From Adiantum capillus-veneris (Eukaryota; Streptophyta; Polypodiopsida; Polypodiales; Pteridaceae): DNA of 64,000 nt. Of this stretch, positions 1 to 10,270 are shown piece by piece. The notes below the pieces were generated by a model. That model had not been told where the DNA came from and did not search any database. It saw nothing but the letters and a program-made list of their open reading frames with translations. Both the position numbers and the translations under genes were made by a program. Position 1 is the first letter of the stretch. Each line of letters begins with the position of its first letter. The DNA lies in the NCBI GenBank assembly GCA_014529385.2, contig CM043946.1, positions 21,446,577 to 21,510,576 on the forward strand, written 5' to 3'.

Positions 1-1224
1 TGTCGTCTCTCGCTCATGCCAATAGTCTTGGGAGCGAGATCGCTGATCAAAGATGGGCAACAGACATACTTGGTGACCTTGGTGAGAGGGTGAACACCAC
101 AAAAGAGTGTGTGTCTCTAGAGTAGTGGACCATAAGGCCTCTGGTGCTACCCATGCATTGCTACCTATGCTACAGAATCACCACGAGGAAGGCCGCTCCA
201 CTTCCATTGAATATAGCTACTCCTAATGACGTTGTTGACCCACCATTTTGGGGCATGGCACAGGAGCACCAGGACCCAGGTCTCATGACTTGCACATGGT
301 ATGAAGCGTCAGAACCCTCAGCAGCACGTCCTCCAGCAAGCGCCACCACTGCACCCGCTCGTCCACCGCCAACTGCTCATCATGATGAGCCCCCCCGCCT
401 CCTGATCTGACTATGACAGATGGATCATACCTGCTCTCCTCTCCTCGTACGGCATAGATGGAGGAGCCAAAGCCAGACCTTTTGCAGTTCTGGGCTGCTT
501 TTTGTAGGCGACGCGCTGCTGCTTTTCAACATAGGCGATCAAAAACGTTAGCCCCAATCGAGGGTTGAGATTGAGCCAAGTGGCTTAACGACTTGGCTTT
601 CTGCAGGAAAAGCACCTTAGGCTCACCAAGTAAAGAAACCTTAGTGTCGTGTTGGGTTAGGGAAACTTTCATTGTTTTCAATGCATGATGGAGAGTTACT
701 TTAAATTTTTATTTCACTTTCATTTCATATCCTGACATTTCTTGACTTTTTTTGCATTCTATTGTTTTAGAATGTTAAAGTGAAACTTCACTTGCATAAT
801 TCTAGTAAATTCTATGGATATACACACACACATATATATATTAATGAGTTTTTTTAATTTCACATTTCATTTCACAGCTTCACATGGCTTGACTTTTCTT
901 ACATTCTATAACTTAATTCTGGTCAATATTCAGGAAAGTCTCTTTTCTTAAGCGAGACCGTCGACTGAGTTTCCTTCCCACAAAGAAGCAAAGCAAAAAT
1001 ACTAGCATAAATTTAAAATTTGCAGGATTTTTGAACTATTTTCTCACATATTTCACCCAGTTTTTCTTCCCTTTACCATGGTTTACAACCAGGTAGTCTC
1101 CATTTTCAACCGGCTCAAGGCTAAGCTGAGGCAATCCTTTCTTGAACATTGATTCTACTTAAACTCAACCTAATGATTTTATCACGTTCTAAGTATTTTA
1201 GAAAGCCATCGTTATCCTTTCACT
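1..1224. other. Unassigned sequence upstream of the LINE 3' end
   Basis: No gene could be supported. The first 600 bases are fairly GC-rich, and a Pro/Ala-rich open frame at 144-410 has no recognisable domain. From about 640 the DNA is AT-rich and looks intronic or intergenic. A diverged direct repeat is visible (about 719-765 and 865-910, both ending in a TTGACTTTT...CATTCTAT pattern), as is a short CA/TA stretch near 821-840. Confidence 0.4.
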
Positions 1225-1312
1225 TGTTTTGATAGAACAGGAAATATATATTCTAAAAACATTTACAGCATTGCCTCACAAGTGGAGAGAGAGGCTTCCC
1301 TTAGTCAAAATA

Positions 1313-2350
1313 TTACAAATCAAAACAGGCAAAGGCCATAACCAGCCTTTTTCTAGAATAGATTCTCATCATAATCTCCTTCCATGTTTCCCATTTGTAT
1401 TCTCTTTGGATGAGATACAGAGGCCCATTACCCACATTCTTCATTTGCTCAACACAGGAGGTAGAAATTTTTTGTAGCTGATAGACAAACTCTGAGGTGT
1501 TGTCCTCCTTCTTGGTATTGAAAATAGTTTTAATTCTCTGAGTCCAGCATGACCACAGATAGGTCAATCTCCATATATTCCAAAGAGGGATTTTCATTAT
1601 GATACACTCACCTACTAATAACTCCTGAGCTGAAAATTGAAGTGGATGAACCTCTTTGCAGCTCAATCCTAGAGTTAGAAGTTTGGAGGAACTGGAAGGA
1701 CATCCAACAAATATATGATGAAGATCTTTAGGAGAATTGCATCTCTGGCAGTTCCCATCCCCAAGTCCAGCTTTGAGTGCTCTCTGGCCAGCCCAGATGC
1801 CCTGATGTAAAACCAGCCAAGCAAGAAAACTGTGTTTTATTGGAATAGCAAAGCTCCAGATGCATTTAAATCTATATGACGATTGCTTTGAGCTCCACTT
1901 AAGCCCCCATTTGGAGTTCAACTTTTGTCTAAGCTTCTCTTCAAAATATGGGATGCAAGAGGACAGTTTGAAAGCCTTCCAAGCACATTGCTGTAGTTAA
2001 AGACTTGCTATGCCTGAACATTGTAGTACTCTGAAGATGAGCTTTCAGATCTTTCAGTCTATTTAGTAAGTCTGCAAGACATCCAGCAGAGATATTAAAG
2101 TGATTAGATAACTGGTTGGGGAAAAGCCAATACCCATTGTCCTGTAGATCCCCCCATGTTCTTATGTCTGCTTTGAAACACTTGTGAGCTTTAATTGTAA
2201 GTTTCTTCCCAAACTTACTTGTAGACCCTCCCACCCATAAAGAATCCTGTGAGAGAAAAGTACCTCGAAAAATGTTGGGGGAGAAGGAGAGACTTTTTGA
2301 TTTTTAACCAGGCCTCCCATAGTCTGTTGACAAGCTGAGAGTCTGCTCAT
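1313..2350 (-). pseudogene. LINE C-terminal zf-RVT region, broken
   Basis: The 1921-1313 frame (202 codons) contains IPIKHSFLAWLVLHQGIWAG followed by NCQRCNSPKDLHHIFVGCP. This is the Cys-Cys-His-Cys zf-RVT pattern at the C-terminus of plant non-LTR polymerases. Upstream frames (2350-2162 and 2234-1941) continue the same region with frame changes; one has the WGDLQDNG type of sequence. The zinc residues look intact (C-x2-C...H...C). The frame ends FACFDL just before the inferred element 3' end. Confidence 0.82.
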
Positions 2351-2410
2351 TTGAAGCTCCAGCTAGAATATATCGCATCCCAAAGAGAGAGCTCCCTCCT
2401 AGCTTTATAC

Positions 2411-4206
2411 TCATGTACATGGAAATTTTTTTATATTTCTTTTAATCAAACAGGGATAGAAGTTTTGACTGTCTATGGACCTGACTATCCATTTAGCTGT
2501 CATCTTTACAGCCATATTGCTCATATACAAAATGCCTAGCCCTCCTCTAGATTTGTGAAGGCAGTAGGTGATCCAAGCTACCTTAGGTATTTTGTTGATG
2601 TACTCTGTTCCTGCCCACATAAATCTTCTAGCCAGAGAAGCTATATGATTAAGTTGGGAACAGGTGGGCTTCCAACAAGATATGAAATAAATAAGAGAAG
2701 GAAGCAAAAATTTATTCAGTACAAAAGTTCTGGAGGCAAGAGAAGTTTGAAGAGCTTGCCACATAAATATCTTCTTTTTGAACTTTGCCAAAATCCAATC
2801 CCATCTTTGACCCATGGTGACTTTGAATACCATGGGTATTCCCAACAATCTAAAAATTTGACCATCTGCTATCAAATTACATCCAGCTGCATTGATAGAA
2901 GGGGGTATAACCCCATTAGAGGCTTTGAATCCAGTTTTCTGGTGATTTGGGAACCACTGGCAAGACAAAAAGTGTTTAGACAATCCATGAACACTTTTGC
3001 TGATTCAGAATTTGCATTCGTAAGGGCATTAGCAAACATCTGCAAATAGAGATCATTTGAGGAACCAACATTAGTGTCATCAACAAACATATGCAAACAG
3101 AGATCATTTGAGGAACCAACAATTTGAATACCCTTCAATTTTCCTTCTTGCATTCTGCTCTTTACAATCCAGCCCAAAGCATCTGAAGTTATGGCAACTA
3201 GCAGAGGTGCAAGAGGACAACCTTGACTTATAGATTCATTAATCTTATGAAATCTATTAGTTCCCCATCTATTGAAATTCTAGCATAAGCATTTCCAAAA
3301 AGCACATGAACAATTTAATAAAACTTTTGCCTAGCCCCATATCAAAAAGTGAAAACTCCCATTCCATTCTGTCATAGGCCTTGTCAAAATATACTTTGAA
3401 AAAGAAGAAGTCCTGATCATTTTCCATAGCATGTTCCATGCCCTCCCAGAGGGTGATGATAGCATCAAATATGACTCTTCCTTTGATAAAACCCTTTTCC
3501 TCTTGAAGAATGAAGCTGTTCATGAGAGGGCTGAGTCTCCTGTCAAACTCATCCATTTTTATATAGAAGTCAGTCCGGTACTAGGTCTCCAATTGATAAG
3601 ATCCTCCCTATCTCCTTTTTTATGGATGAGTTTGACAACTCCAGTGTTGACAAAAGCAGGAAGAGCCCCCAATCTAACAGCTTCTTACCATAATAAGATG
3701 AGATAAGGAGCAATAAACTCTTTGAATTGGATGTAAAATTCATTAGGTAGTCCATCAATTCCTGGGGTTTTTCCAGTCTTGAGGTTGCTAACAGTTTATT
3801 TGACTTCCTCAAGAGAGATAGGCTGGTCCAAGAAGTGTGCCCGATGGGGAGTAACAGTCTTCTTTCTGGATTGGGCTATAAAAGACCTAGCCTCTTGTAT
3901 CTCTTTATTTCTCTTAGGAAGACCAGAGAATATATTAGCAAAAAACTCAAGGACTAAAGAAACATTTTTTTGTGAGACTTAGCAGGATTTCCATCATTAC
4001 CTTTCAACAAAGGTATGAAATCATTAGAATTTTTTTTTCAATATATTATACATTCTTTTAGTGGGTGTGTCAATTTTTCCTACCCAGAATTCTCTAGTGA
4101 AAGCAAGGGCACTGCTAGCATCAAAGGAGATTTCCCTCCTCGAGTGACACTCTAAGATCCAATAGCCTAGGAGAGGGAGGGTCAGCACAGGAGAGAGATT
4201 CTTCAA
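2411..4206 (-). pseudogene. LINE reverse transcriptase domain, broken
   Basis: Blocks run from the linker (4206-4024, with FTREFWVGKIDTPTKRMYNI) through the palm to the thumb. LIHKKGDREDLINWRP-like sequence is readable near 3630-3590, FIKGRVIFDAI and VYFDKAYDRMEW at 3556-3269, SQGCPLAPLL near 3240-3200, and the catalytic box FVDDT at 3177-2872. The C-terminal part (2983-2411) has FKKKIFMWQ, NKFLLPSLIYFISCW and RFMWAG. Normal LINE RTs have FADD at the active site. Here the segment carrying it is duplicated in frame. Several frameshifts and stops are present. Confidence 0.85.
3033..3121 (-). repeat. 51-bp in-frame tandem duplication of the RT catalytic loop
   Basis: Two 38-base blocks (3033-3070 and 3084-3121) differ at two positions and are offset by exactly 51 bases, or 17 codons. 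On the minus strand the first-read copy encodes GSSNDLCLHMFVDDTNV and the second GSSNDLYLQMFANALTN, so the second copy no longer has the DD pair. Confidence 0.85.
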
Positions 4207-4528
4207 GTTGAAGAATTTCCTTAGATATCATCATCCTTCTATGTGCCCTAATGTCCTTAGCTATTTTTTTGTACTTGGTCAAGACTCTCTATATATCCTT
4301 AACAGCTAGCTCCCAAGCCTTGGCAGGAGAGGGTTAGAGAGAAAAAGACTCCTGCATGATGACTTGCACTTTATGCTTAATGCAATCTATGTCAAACAGA
4401 GCATGGTCAAGGTGGGGCCAACCAGACTTAACATTGTTCTCAGATCTCATTAACTCAAACAGTACAAGCTTGTGATCAGATAACAGTATGGAGGCATCAG
4501 ACTTCCATTGAACTAACCTGTGATCATC

Positions 4529-5166
4529 TTAAACATTGGCAGACATGTACATTCTGTCAAGCCTAGCTGACCTGTAGCATTCACCCATCTGTTTTTTGTT
4601 CCAAGTAAAACCAACATCCTCAGATACATCTAGTAAATTCAGGGAATCAATCAAATTACTCCAGTGTATTTTTTCATTACTAGAGATTACCTGACCCAAA
4701 GACCTTGATCTGTCAACGATTTTCTCTACCATGTTAAAGTTCCCTGTCAGAATCACATTCTTTGACAGAGTGTTCAACTCTTGCTAGCACTAGGATCTTT
4801 CTGTCATAGAGTTAGGAGCATAGACACTAACTATTGTATAGTTGATAGGGTCTGCCAGGTGATAGCCACCCAAAAACCTTTATTGGAGTATTGAACATTT
4901 CTAACCAAATTAGCCCATTTGCAAGACAGGCCTATGACAACACCTCCTCTGCCTACAAAATGATTAGTGGAATACCATTGAAAACCAGAGCCTATTCTGT
5001 TCAGGTTGAACTCTAGCTCTTTACCTTTGAGTTTGACTTCTTGTAGACAAATGTAGTCAGGATGAAGTGACAGATCTTGCATCCACTTTCTAATAATCAT
5101 AGCTCTTGCAGGGTCTGATAACCCTTTAAAATTGAAGGAAAAACCAGAAAGATTGGGACACATCAT
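4529..5166 (-). pseudogene. LINE endonuclease domain (EEP family), broken
   Basis: The domain nicks target DNA to prime reverse transcription. The N-terminal part (5166-4831) has the conserved start of the fold, with GLSDPARAMIIRKW followed by YICLQEVKL; the glutamate of LQE is the usual metal ligand. The second part (4777-4529) has VILTGNFNMV where active enzymes have GDFN, so an Asp is replaced by Asn, then FTWNKKQ and RLDRMYMS. About 50 bases with stops separate the parts. The GDFN change and the break indicate a dead enzyme. Confidence 0.8.
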
Positions 5167-7010
5167 TTCTTACTGCTTTTGTTAGGTTTGACCATAGAGA
5201 CACAAGCCCTATTGGGATCATTGGATTTCTCCACCTTTCTCTTGCTTTTGATTATCTCCAGATTGGCTATAGACTCTTCCTCAGCTTGAGTCATAACAAT
5301 GTCCACTGAAGGAGTTGGAGAGTTTGCCAAGGTAGCCTTTGAGATTATGTCTTTGGCTTCCATCTATTTAGAAAACTAAAGCATTTCCAAAGAGTCCACC
5401 TTATCTAATAGTTGGGTACTCTGTATAAATTCATCAGCTTCATTGTCTCATTCAGAGAGTCCTCTTGCATTGTCTTTAGGGCTGACAGGAGGGACCTGAG
5501 AGGGTTGGGGGCTTTTGGGAGAACTGGTCCCATCACTTTCCTCCTGTGCAGTCTTTCCTTCCCCATCAACATCAGAGTGCTCTTGGGCAGCATAAGGATC
5601 AAAAACATCTTCCAACAATACATCAAAGTAGTTAGAGTTAGTAGAATTACCCCCTCTCCTCCTTTGCAGCTTATTATTGCTTCTCCTATTAACAAGTTGA
5701 AAGGCCTTTAGAGGAGTGGGTTTGTGCTCCTTAGTAGAATGATTTGGCACTTTGGATTGAGGAAGGATAGGAAAATCCTTAATAAGATGTCCCTGTTGAA
5801 AACCGTGGAAGCAAGAGTTAGATATATTTCTATACAATACTCTCTGTTCATGAAGTAGACTGCCTTCACAGTCTTTGATAGGGACCAACAACTTAGGAGA
5901 TTTGCATAGAGCAACTTAAGAAGTTGAGGGTCCCACTTGGGGTTAATTTTCCTCTGGCCTTCTGTCCAATTTCCTTACCCACATAAGATCCAATTTTTCG
6001 TAACCAGGGGTAGTATTCGATTGGCAGATTGGGGAAATCAACCCACACAGGTTCTTTAGTGGGCTTATTACCTCTAGGGTTAAAACCCTTATACCATTTA
6101 AAAAAGGAAATTGGAGTATTATGGATGAGCCACTGTCTTTCAGTTATGACGTGCAAAGCGCTATTAGCATCTTCAAAGAAAATTAGATAATAGCTATTGG
6201 GTAAATACTGTATCTGCAAGGGAAAGACATTTATATTTTCTCAATTGATTGCTACCCAATTTTTGAGCACTTCAAGGGAAGGTCTGGGGCCATGGCATAG
6301 ACCTATCACTACCCTATCCACAAGCTGATTATGCCAAGGGTGACGCACTCCTCATTTTCACATATAGGTTCAATGTTAGTTTCTACATGATAAGCCGCAG
6401 CAAGATGATGCTGTTCTGAGTCAAAGACAGCAGGAGAAGGGGCATTTATGGGGGAAGATGACATACCACCTTTAGCAGCTTCCATAGTTCTAGAGACAGA
6501 GGGGAATTTCATGCCAGCAAGAATATTCCCCTTCCAGTCATTGTTAAGCACAAAAGAAGGCAAGAATCCCATACCTTGCTCAGCTGGATGGTATAGCAGG
6601 TTGTCAAACCTTTCTGTGTGGCCTCTTATGGCATTGACATAGGACAAATGGGGTGCCTAGTTGAAATTCGATATGAACTGTTGAGGGTGTAGAGCATTTC
6701 CCCTCATAAAAGGGCGGACAAATTCTTCTGGAAAGCTTATGGTAAGAGCAGGTATTGACTAAGTGAGAACTGGGCCTGACTGAAAGCCTCCATGGACAAC
6801 ATTAGGGATTATCTGTGCCTGATTAGGATTGATGATCCCTGGATAGCAGGTATAGAGCCTTCCATAGCTGTAGAGGTACTCATGGGAGAAATCACATGCA
6901 TCCCATTGACTAATGATGCATGTAGGGACATGGCGGGCTCCCCCCTTGGGGAGTCTAGAGCTTACTCAGCAGGAGAGAGTCGGGTAGAGAAGGGGAAAGG
7001 ACAGAGGGTG
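5163..7010 (-). pseudogene. LINE ORF1 (DUF4283/zinc-knuckle RNA-binding protein), broken
   Basis: The family product is the RNA-binding partner of the LINE polymerase. Reading downward, an N-terminal Ser/Pro-rich leader (6647-6309) leads by a frame change into VIGLCHGPRPSLEVL-type sequence near 6310-6240. The DUF4283-like block at 6219-5893 contains ITERQWLIHNTPISFF and WVDFPNLPIEYYPW. The frame at 5891-5448 has a knuckle remnant in which the CX2CX4HX4C pattern has lost two cysteines (CFHGFQQGHLIKDF). A basic tail lies at 5363-5163. At least three frame changes and several stops separate these blocks. The family call rests on the DUF4283-like block next to a LINE endonuclease. Confidence 0.75.
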
Positions 7011-7332
7011 TCGAAAAGAGGGAGGGCCAGAAAATCATTACCTTGCATGTAGTACGGACATGCACCTCAGAACCTCCTCGCTTTGATTTTTCATCGACAT
7101 CTCCAATTCCTTTTTTATTCCTTCAAAGTTGAGCTAGTGCTCAAGGTTAAAACAAGTCTTGCTTGGTGGACGTGTAAATTGAACATCTACATAAATAACA
7201 AGACGTACATCAAGCATCTAGCACTGAAGTAAACAAGTACAAAGCGCATTGGAGAACTTTAAAAAAATAATTGTATGTGTATTTATCACTTTAAGTCAAG
7301 CATAGTCAATTTTCCATTATTTCTCATAGAAC

Positions 7333-7455
<123 letters not shown>

Positions 7456-9178
7456 ACTTCTTTTCAAAGTCAGAGGGAGCAAGGAGTCTTGGCTGTCACT
7501 CATAGAACCTGGTGCAAAACATATGGTTGTCCTCGTGCTACAGAACAGTCATGCAAAAGAGAACATCGGGCTGCAACATATAAGATGCATTGCTAAACAA
7601 GGACATACGTAGATTCACATCAATCACCCAGGAATAAAGTAAGCATGTACAGAGTGCATTGAGTACTGCAATACATAAGTTGAACTGCCAAGCTGTGAGA
7701 AAGAAGTGTGTGTCTATTTGATATATAGACACGATGATCAAGATTGAACATGCATTAGTGATGAAAACATATGTAGCTAAACTAAACTTAAGGAAGCATT
7801 GACAAACTCAAAAAATACCAAGAGCATCAACAGGCTATAAAAATTAAATTACACCACCGACTTGGTAATCCTGTATGGGTGTCATCCGATTTTGCAAGAT
7901 GGAGGACAATGTTTGAGTCAAGCTACATAAAACAATGTCAATAACTAAACATCTAGTCTTGCAATGAAGCATCACATAGTGAAAATGCTAAGTATACAAT
8001 GCATGTCATGGAGAAGTGTCATACAAAAGTATGGTGGAGAGTTGGCACTATGGTCTATCCAAAATTATAAGAAATGGAAGTCATGCCCTGCTCCGTAGAC
8101 TTTATGTGTGGGCCAAGCAAATGCATAGGAATGGGGAAGTGGATGTTGATATCTTCCTTTCAGTGTTGTCAAGCTAGAGTCATGGTTGTGTAGTCAAACT
8201 CTCGTTGTTATGATTCTATGTACTTTTTGTGACACACAAAATAGCAGTTAACACAAATCCAAAATATGGAGGAGATAGATTTAACTTAAAGAGAAGCAGA
8301 GATAACTTTATGCTCTATGTCATAGATGATGTATTGTTTATTGCACTGATGAGTTCTCAGTTCATAAGCTTTGATGCAATCACAACAATAAAATGGCTCA
8401 ATAAGTAGGGTGGGAATACGAAGTTGGGAGATTGATGCAAAACGTTGGTAGGATTGGGTTGAGTAAGTTGTCAGCGCACATGCGCAGGAGCAACGAGGTT
8501 GATGAAAAACATTGGTAGGGTTGAGTTGAGTAAGTTTGCGTAGTAGAGATAGAGGAGCAATGAGCCCAAGTATTCCTTGTTATAGCCATGTTGAGTATAC
8601 CCTATAATCAATGCATTCCAAGAGATAACATTTTAAATAGAAACCTCGTCAAGATGCCGCTCTCCTATTTCTAGCATGCGATCTTCCCAAGGATAATTTA
8701 GATTCTTTGGGATGGAATCAAGCACGTTCCTTTGCTACTGCTCCTCTCTTTGGTGTGCTAGATGAAGTACTCATGAAGCTCGACGTGCATTCCCTTGTAG
8801 AAAAGCCACCGATAGGAGCCAAATGGTGAGAGAGCTCACTACGATCTATGCGATCCGCCTTTTCTGACATCAAGAAATAAGATTTGAATTTCAAACAAAA
8901 CATATGAAGTATTAAGGCTTCAATTTTGATAGCCAGAAGTCCTTGATTAGTATCCCTAACATGCCATCAATCTATCTCAATTGGTGTTCCCTCTCTCGGT
9001 CAAGACATTCAATGTTGACTTCTAGCTTTGTGCATAATGAACTATGTTAATACTTTGTTAGGACACTTGATGTTGGATTCTGGCCTTGTGCAGACCTTTG
9101 AAACAAGGGGCAAGTACTCAAAGCTTTCAACCCATCGTCACCCTTGTGCATGTCGAAAAGCATGCATGGTCTGCATTT

Positions 9179-9328
9179 CTATCATCACAATACATCATGT
9201 TCCTGTCTCTACATTGATCATCGTCGTCCTCACTGCCAGCATACACATTGTATCTATCATCACAATACATCATGTTCCTGTCTCTACATTCATCATCGTC
9301 GTCCTCACTGCCAGCATACACATTGTAT
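9179..9328. repeat. 75-bp tandem duplication
   Basis: Copies 9179-9253 and 9254-9328 differ at one base (GATCATCG versus CATCATCG). The period is 25 codons, so an open frame passes through both copies. The near-identity points to a recent slippage or unequal-exchange event. Confidence 0.9.
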
Positions 9329-9529
9329 CTATCCCTATGTCAATCATTTTGCTCTCTGTGAGAAAATTTGGTGGAAAAATGGCAATCGCAAACATCCACC
9401 TAATCTTGAGGCTAGGTTATCCCAAACCTTATATTGCAGCTCGACAAACCAACCACATTCTCCTTTGCTGCTATCAAATTCTTACCTTTCCATCTCTTAG
9501 GTGATAGTTCATTGCCTTTAGTGGTCACC

Positions 9530-9925
9530 TAGAAGATCCATTTTTATCCTCCTCTATGATTTTAATTTCAAAAAGCCTTTTGCGATCTATTGAAGGAATA
9601 TTCATACTAGAGGGATTACCATCATCATCCAAAGAGCTTCTTTTCATCAGTAAAAGATATTTGCTTGTCTTTGGTCCATATCCCTAATTGAAAGGCTTAT
9701 TTTACTTGTTTTTTCAATTCATAGAAACAACCTTATTCCATACCTCTTGTACTCTCTTCACAACCTCTTTTGCATTAGCACTAATACATGTTGCAATTTG
9801 TGACACATGCATAATAATTTCCTTATGATTACGAAAGTCGCGAGCTATACAAAGCAGCCATGCACCATGATCACACCTCAAACCCAACATTGAATAGATA
9901 AATTCCATGTGCTTTTGAACAACTT
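9530..9925 (-). pseudogene. Unidentified minus-strand coding remnant, target of the copia insertion
   Basis: A 64-codon frame at 9908-9714 (containing LRCDHGAWLLCIARDF and AKEVVKRVQEVWNKV) has the composition of coding sequence. If the copia element and one target-site copy are removed, minus-strand sequence from about 21000 reads toward it (FLTYMDVFIKVVTS near 20990-20957), although stops intervene. I do not recognise the family. It could be a decayed host exon or an older element. Confidence 0.25.
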
Positions 9926-10029
9926 ATCTTACATCTTGCTTCTCCTAAATACTCATGTAGAGGAAATTGAATGGTAGTTGAACCATAGGTAGCTTTTGGC
10001 TCCATATGTGCTTGCTATATCCTCGAAGT

Positions 10030-10256
10030 TGTTACCATATACATGTGGTAGTGATGTGTGTGAACACACTAGAACCGCCGGGGCATTTTTTCCCTCTTTA
10101 GGAGGTTTTTTCCCCCGTGCATTGTATATACGCCCATCACTCTAGGGCTATCTATCTTTCCATTGCACACTAAGTAACACACTCTCTATTGTGTGCCTTG
10201 AGATTCCTTCGTCTTCTCCAAGCTGTGTGTGTTTCTCTGCAACCCTAATTCCAACA
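10030..10256 (+). repeat. Copia 5' LTR
   Basis: Runs from TGTTACCATATACATG to CTAATTCCAACA. A TGTATATACG stretch near 10122-10132 is a plausible TATA region. It matches the 3' LTR except for two substitutions. Confidence 0.97.
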
Positions 10257-10258
10257 AT

Positions 10259-10270
10259 TGGTATCAGAGC
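10259..10270 (+). other. Copia primer-binding site (tRNA-iMet)
   Basis: TGGTATCAGAGC begins two bases after the LTR. It is complementary to the 3' end of plant initiator methionine tRNA, the common copia primer. Confidence 0.95.

Larger units (their letters stand above)
1225..7070 (-). mobile_element. Degenerate L1-type LINE retrotransposon, minus strand
   Basis: Minus-strand frames appear in the order expected of a plant L1 element: ORF1 with a DUF4283-like region and a degraded zinc knuckle (about 7010-5163), apurinic-type endonuclease (5166-4529), reverse transcriptase (about 4206-2411) and a C-terminal zf-RVT region (2350-1313). Each domain is spread over several frames with stops, so the element is dead. 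No clear poly-A tail or target-site duplication was found, so the ends are approximate: the 3' end is near 1225-1228 and the 5' end is placed where the ORF1 leader fades. The LINE assignment is strong; the clade is inferred from domain order and the zf-RVT tail. Confidence 0.88.

Noticed and set aside
144-410. 88-codon Pro/Ala-rich frame near the window start
   Set aside because: No domain, weak start context and GC-rich low-complexity tail; cannot be distinguished from chance.
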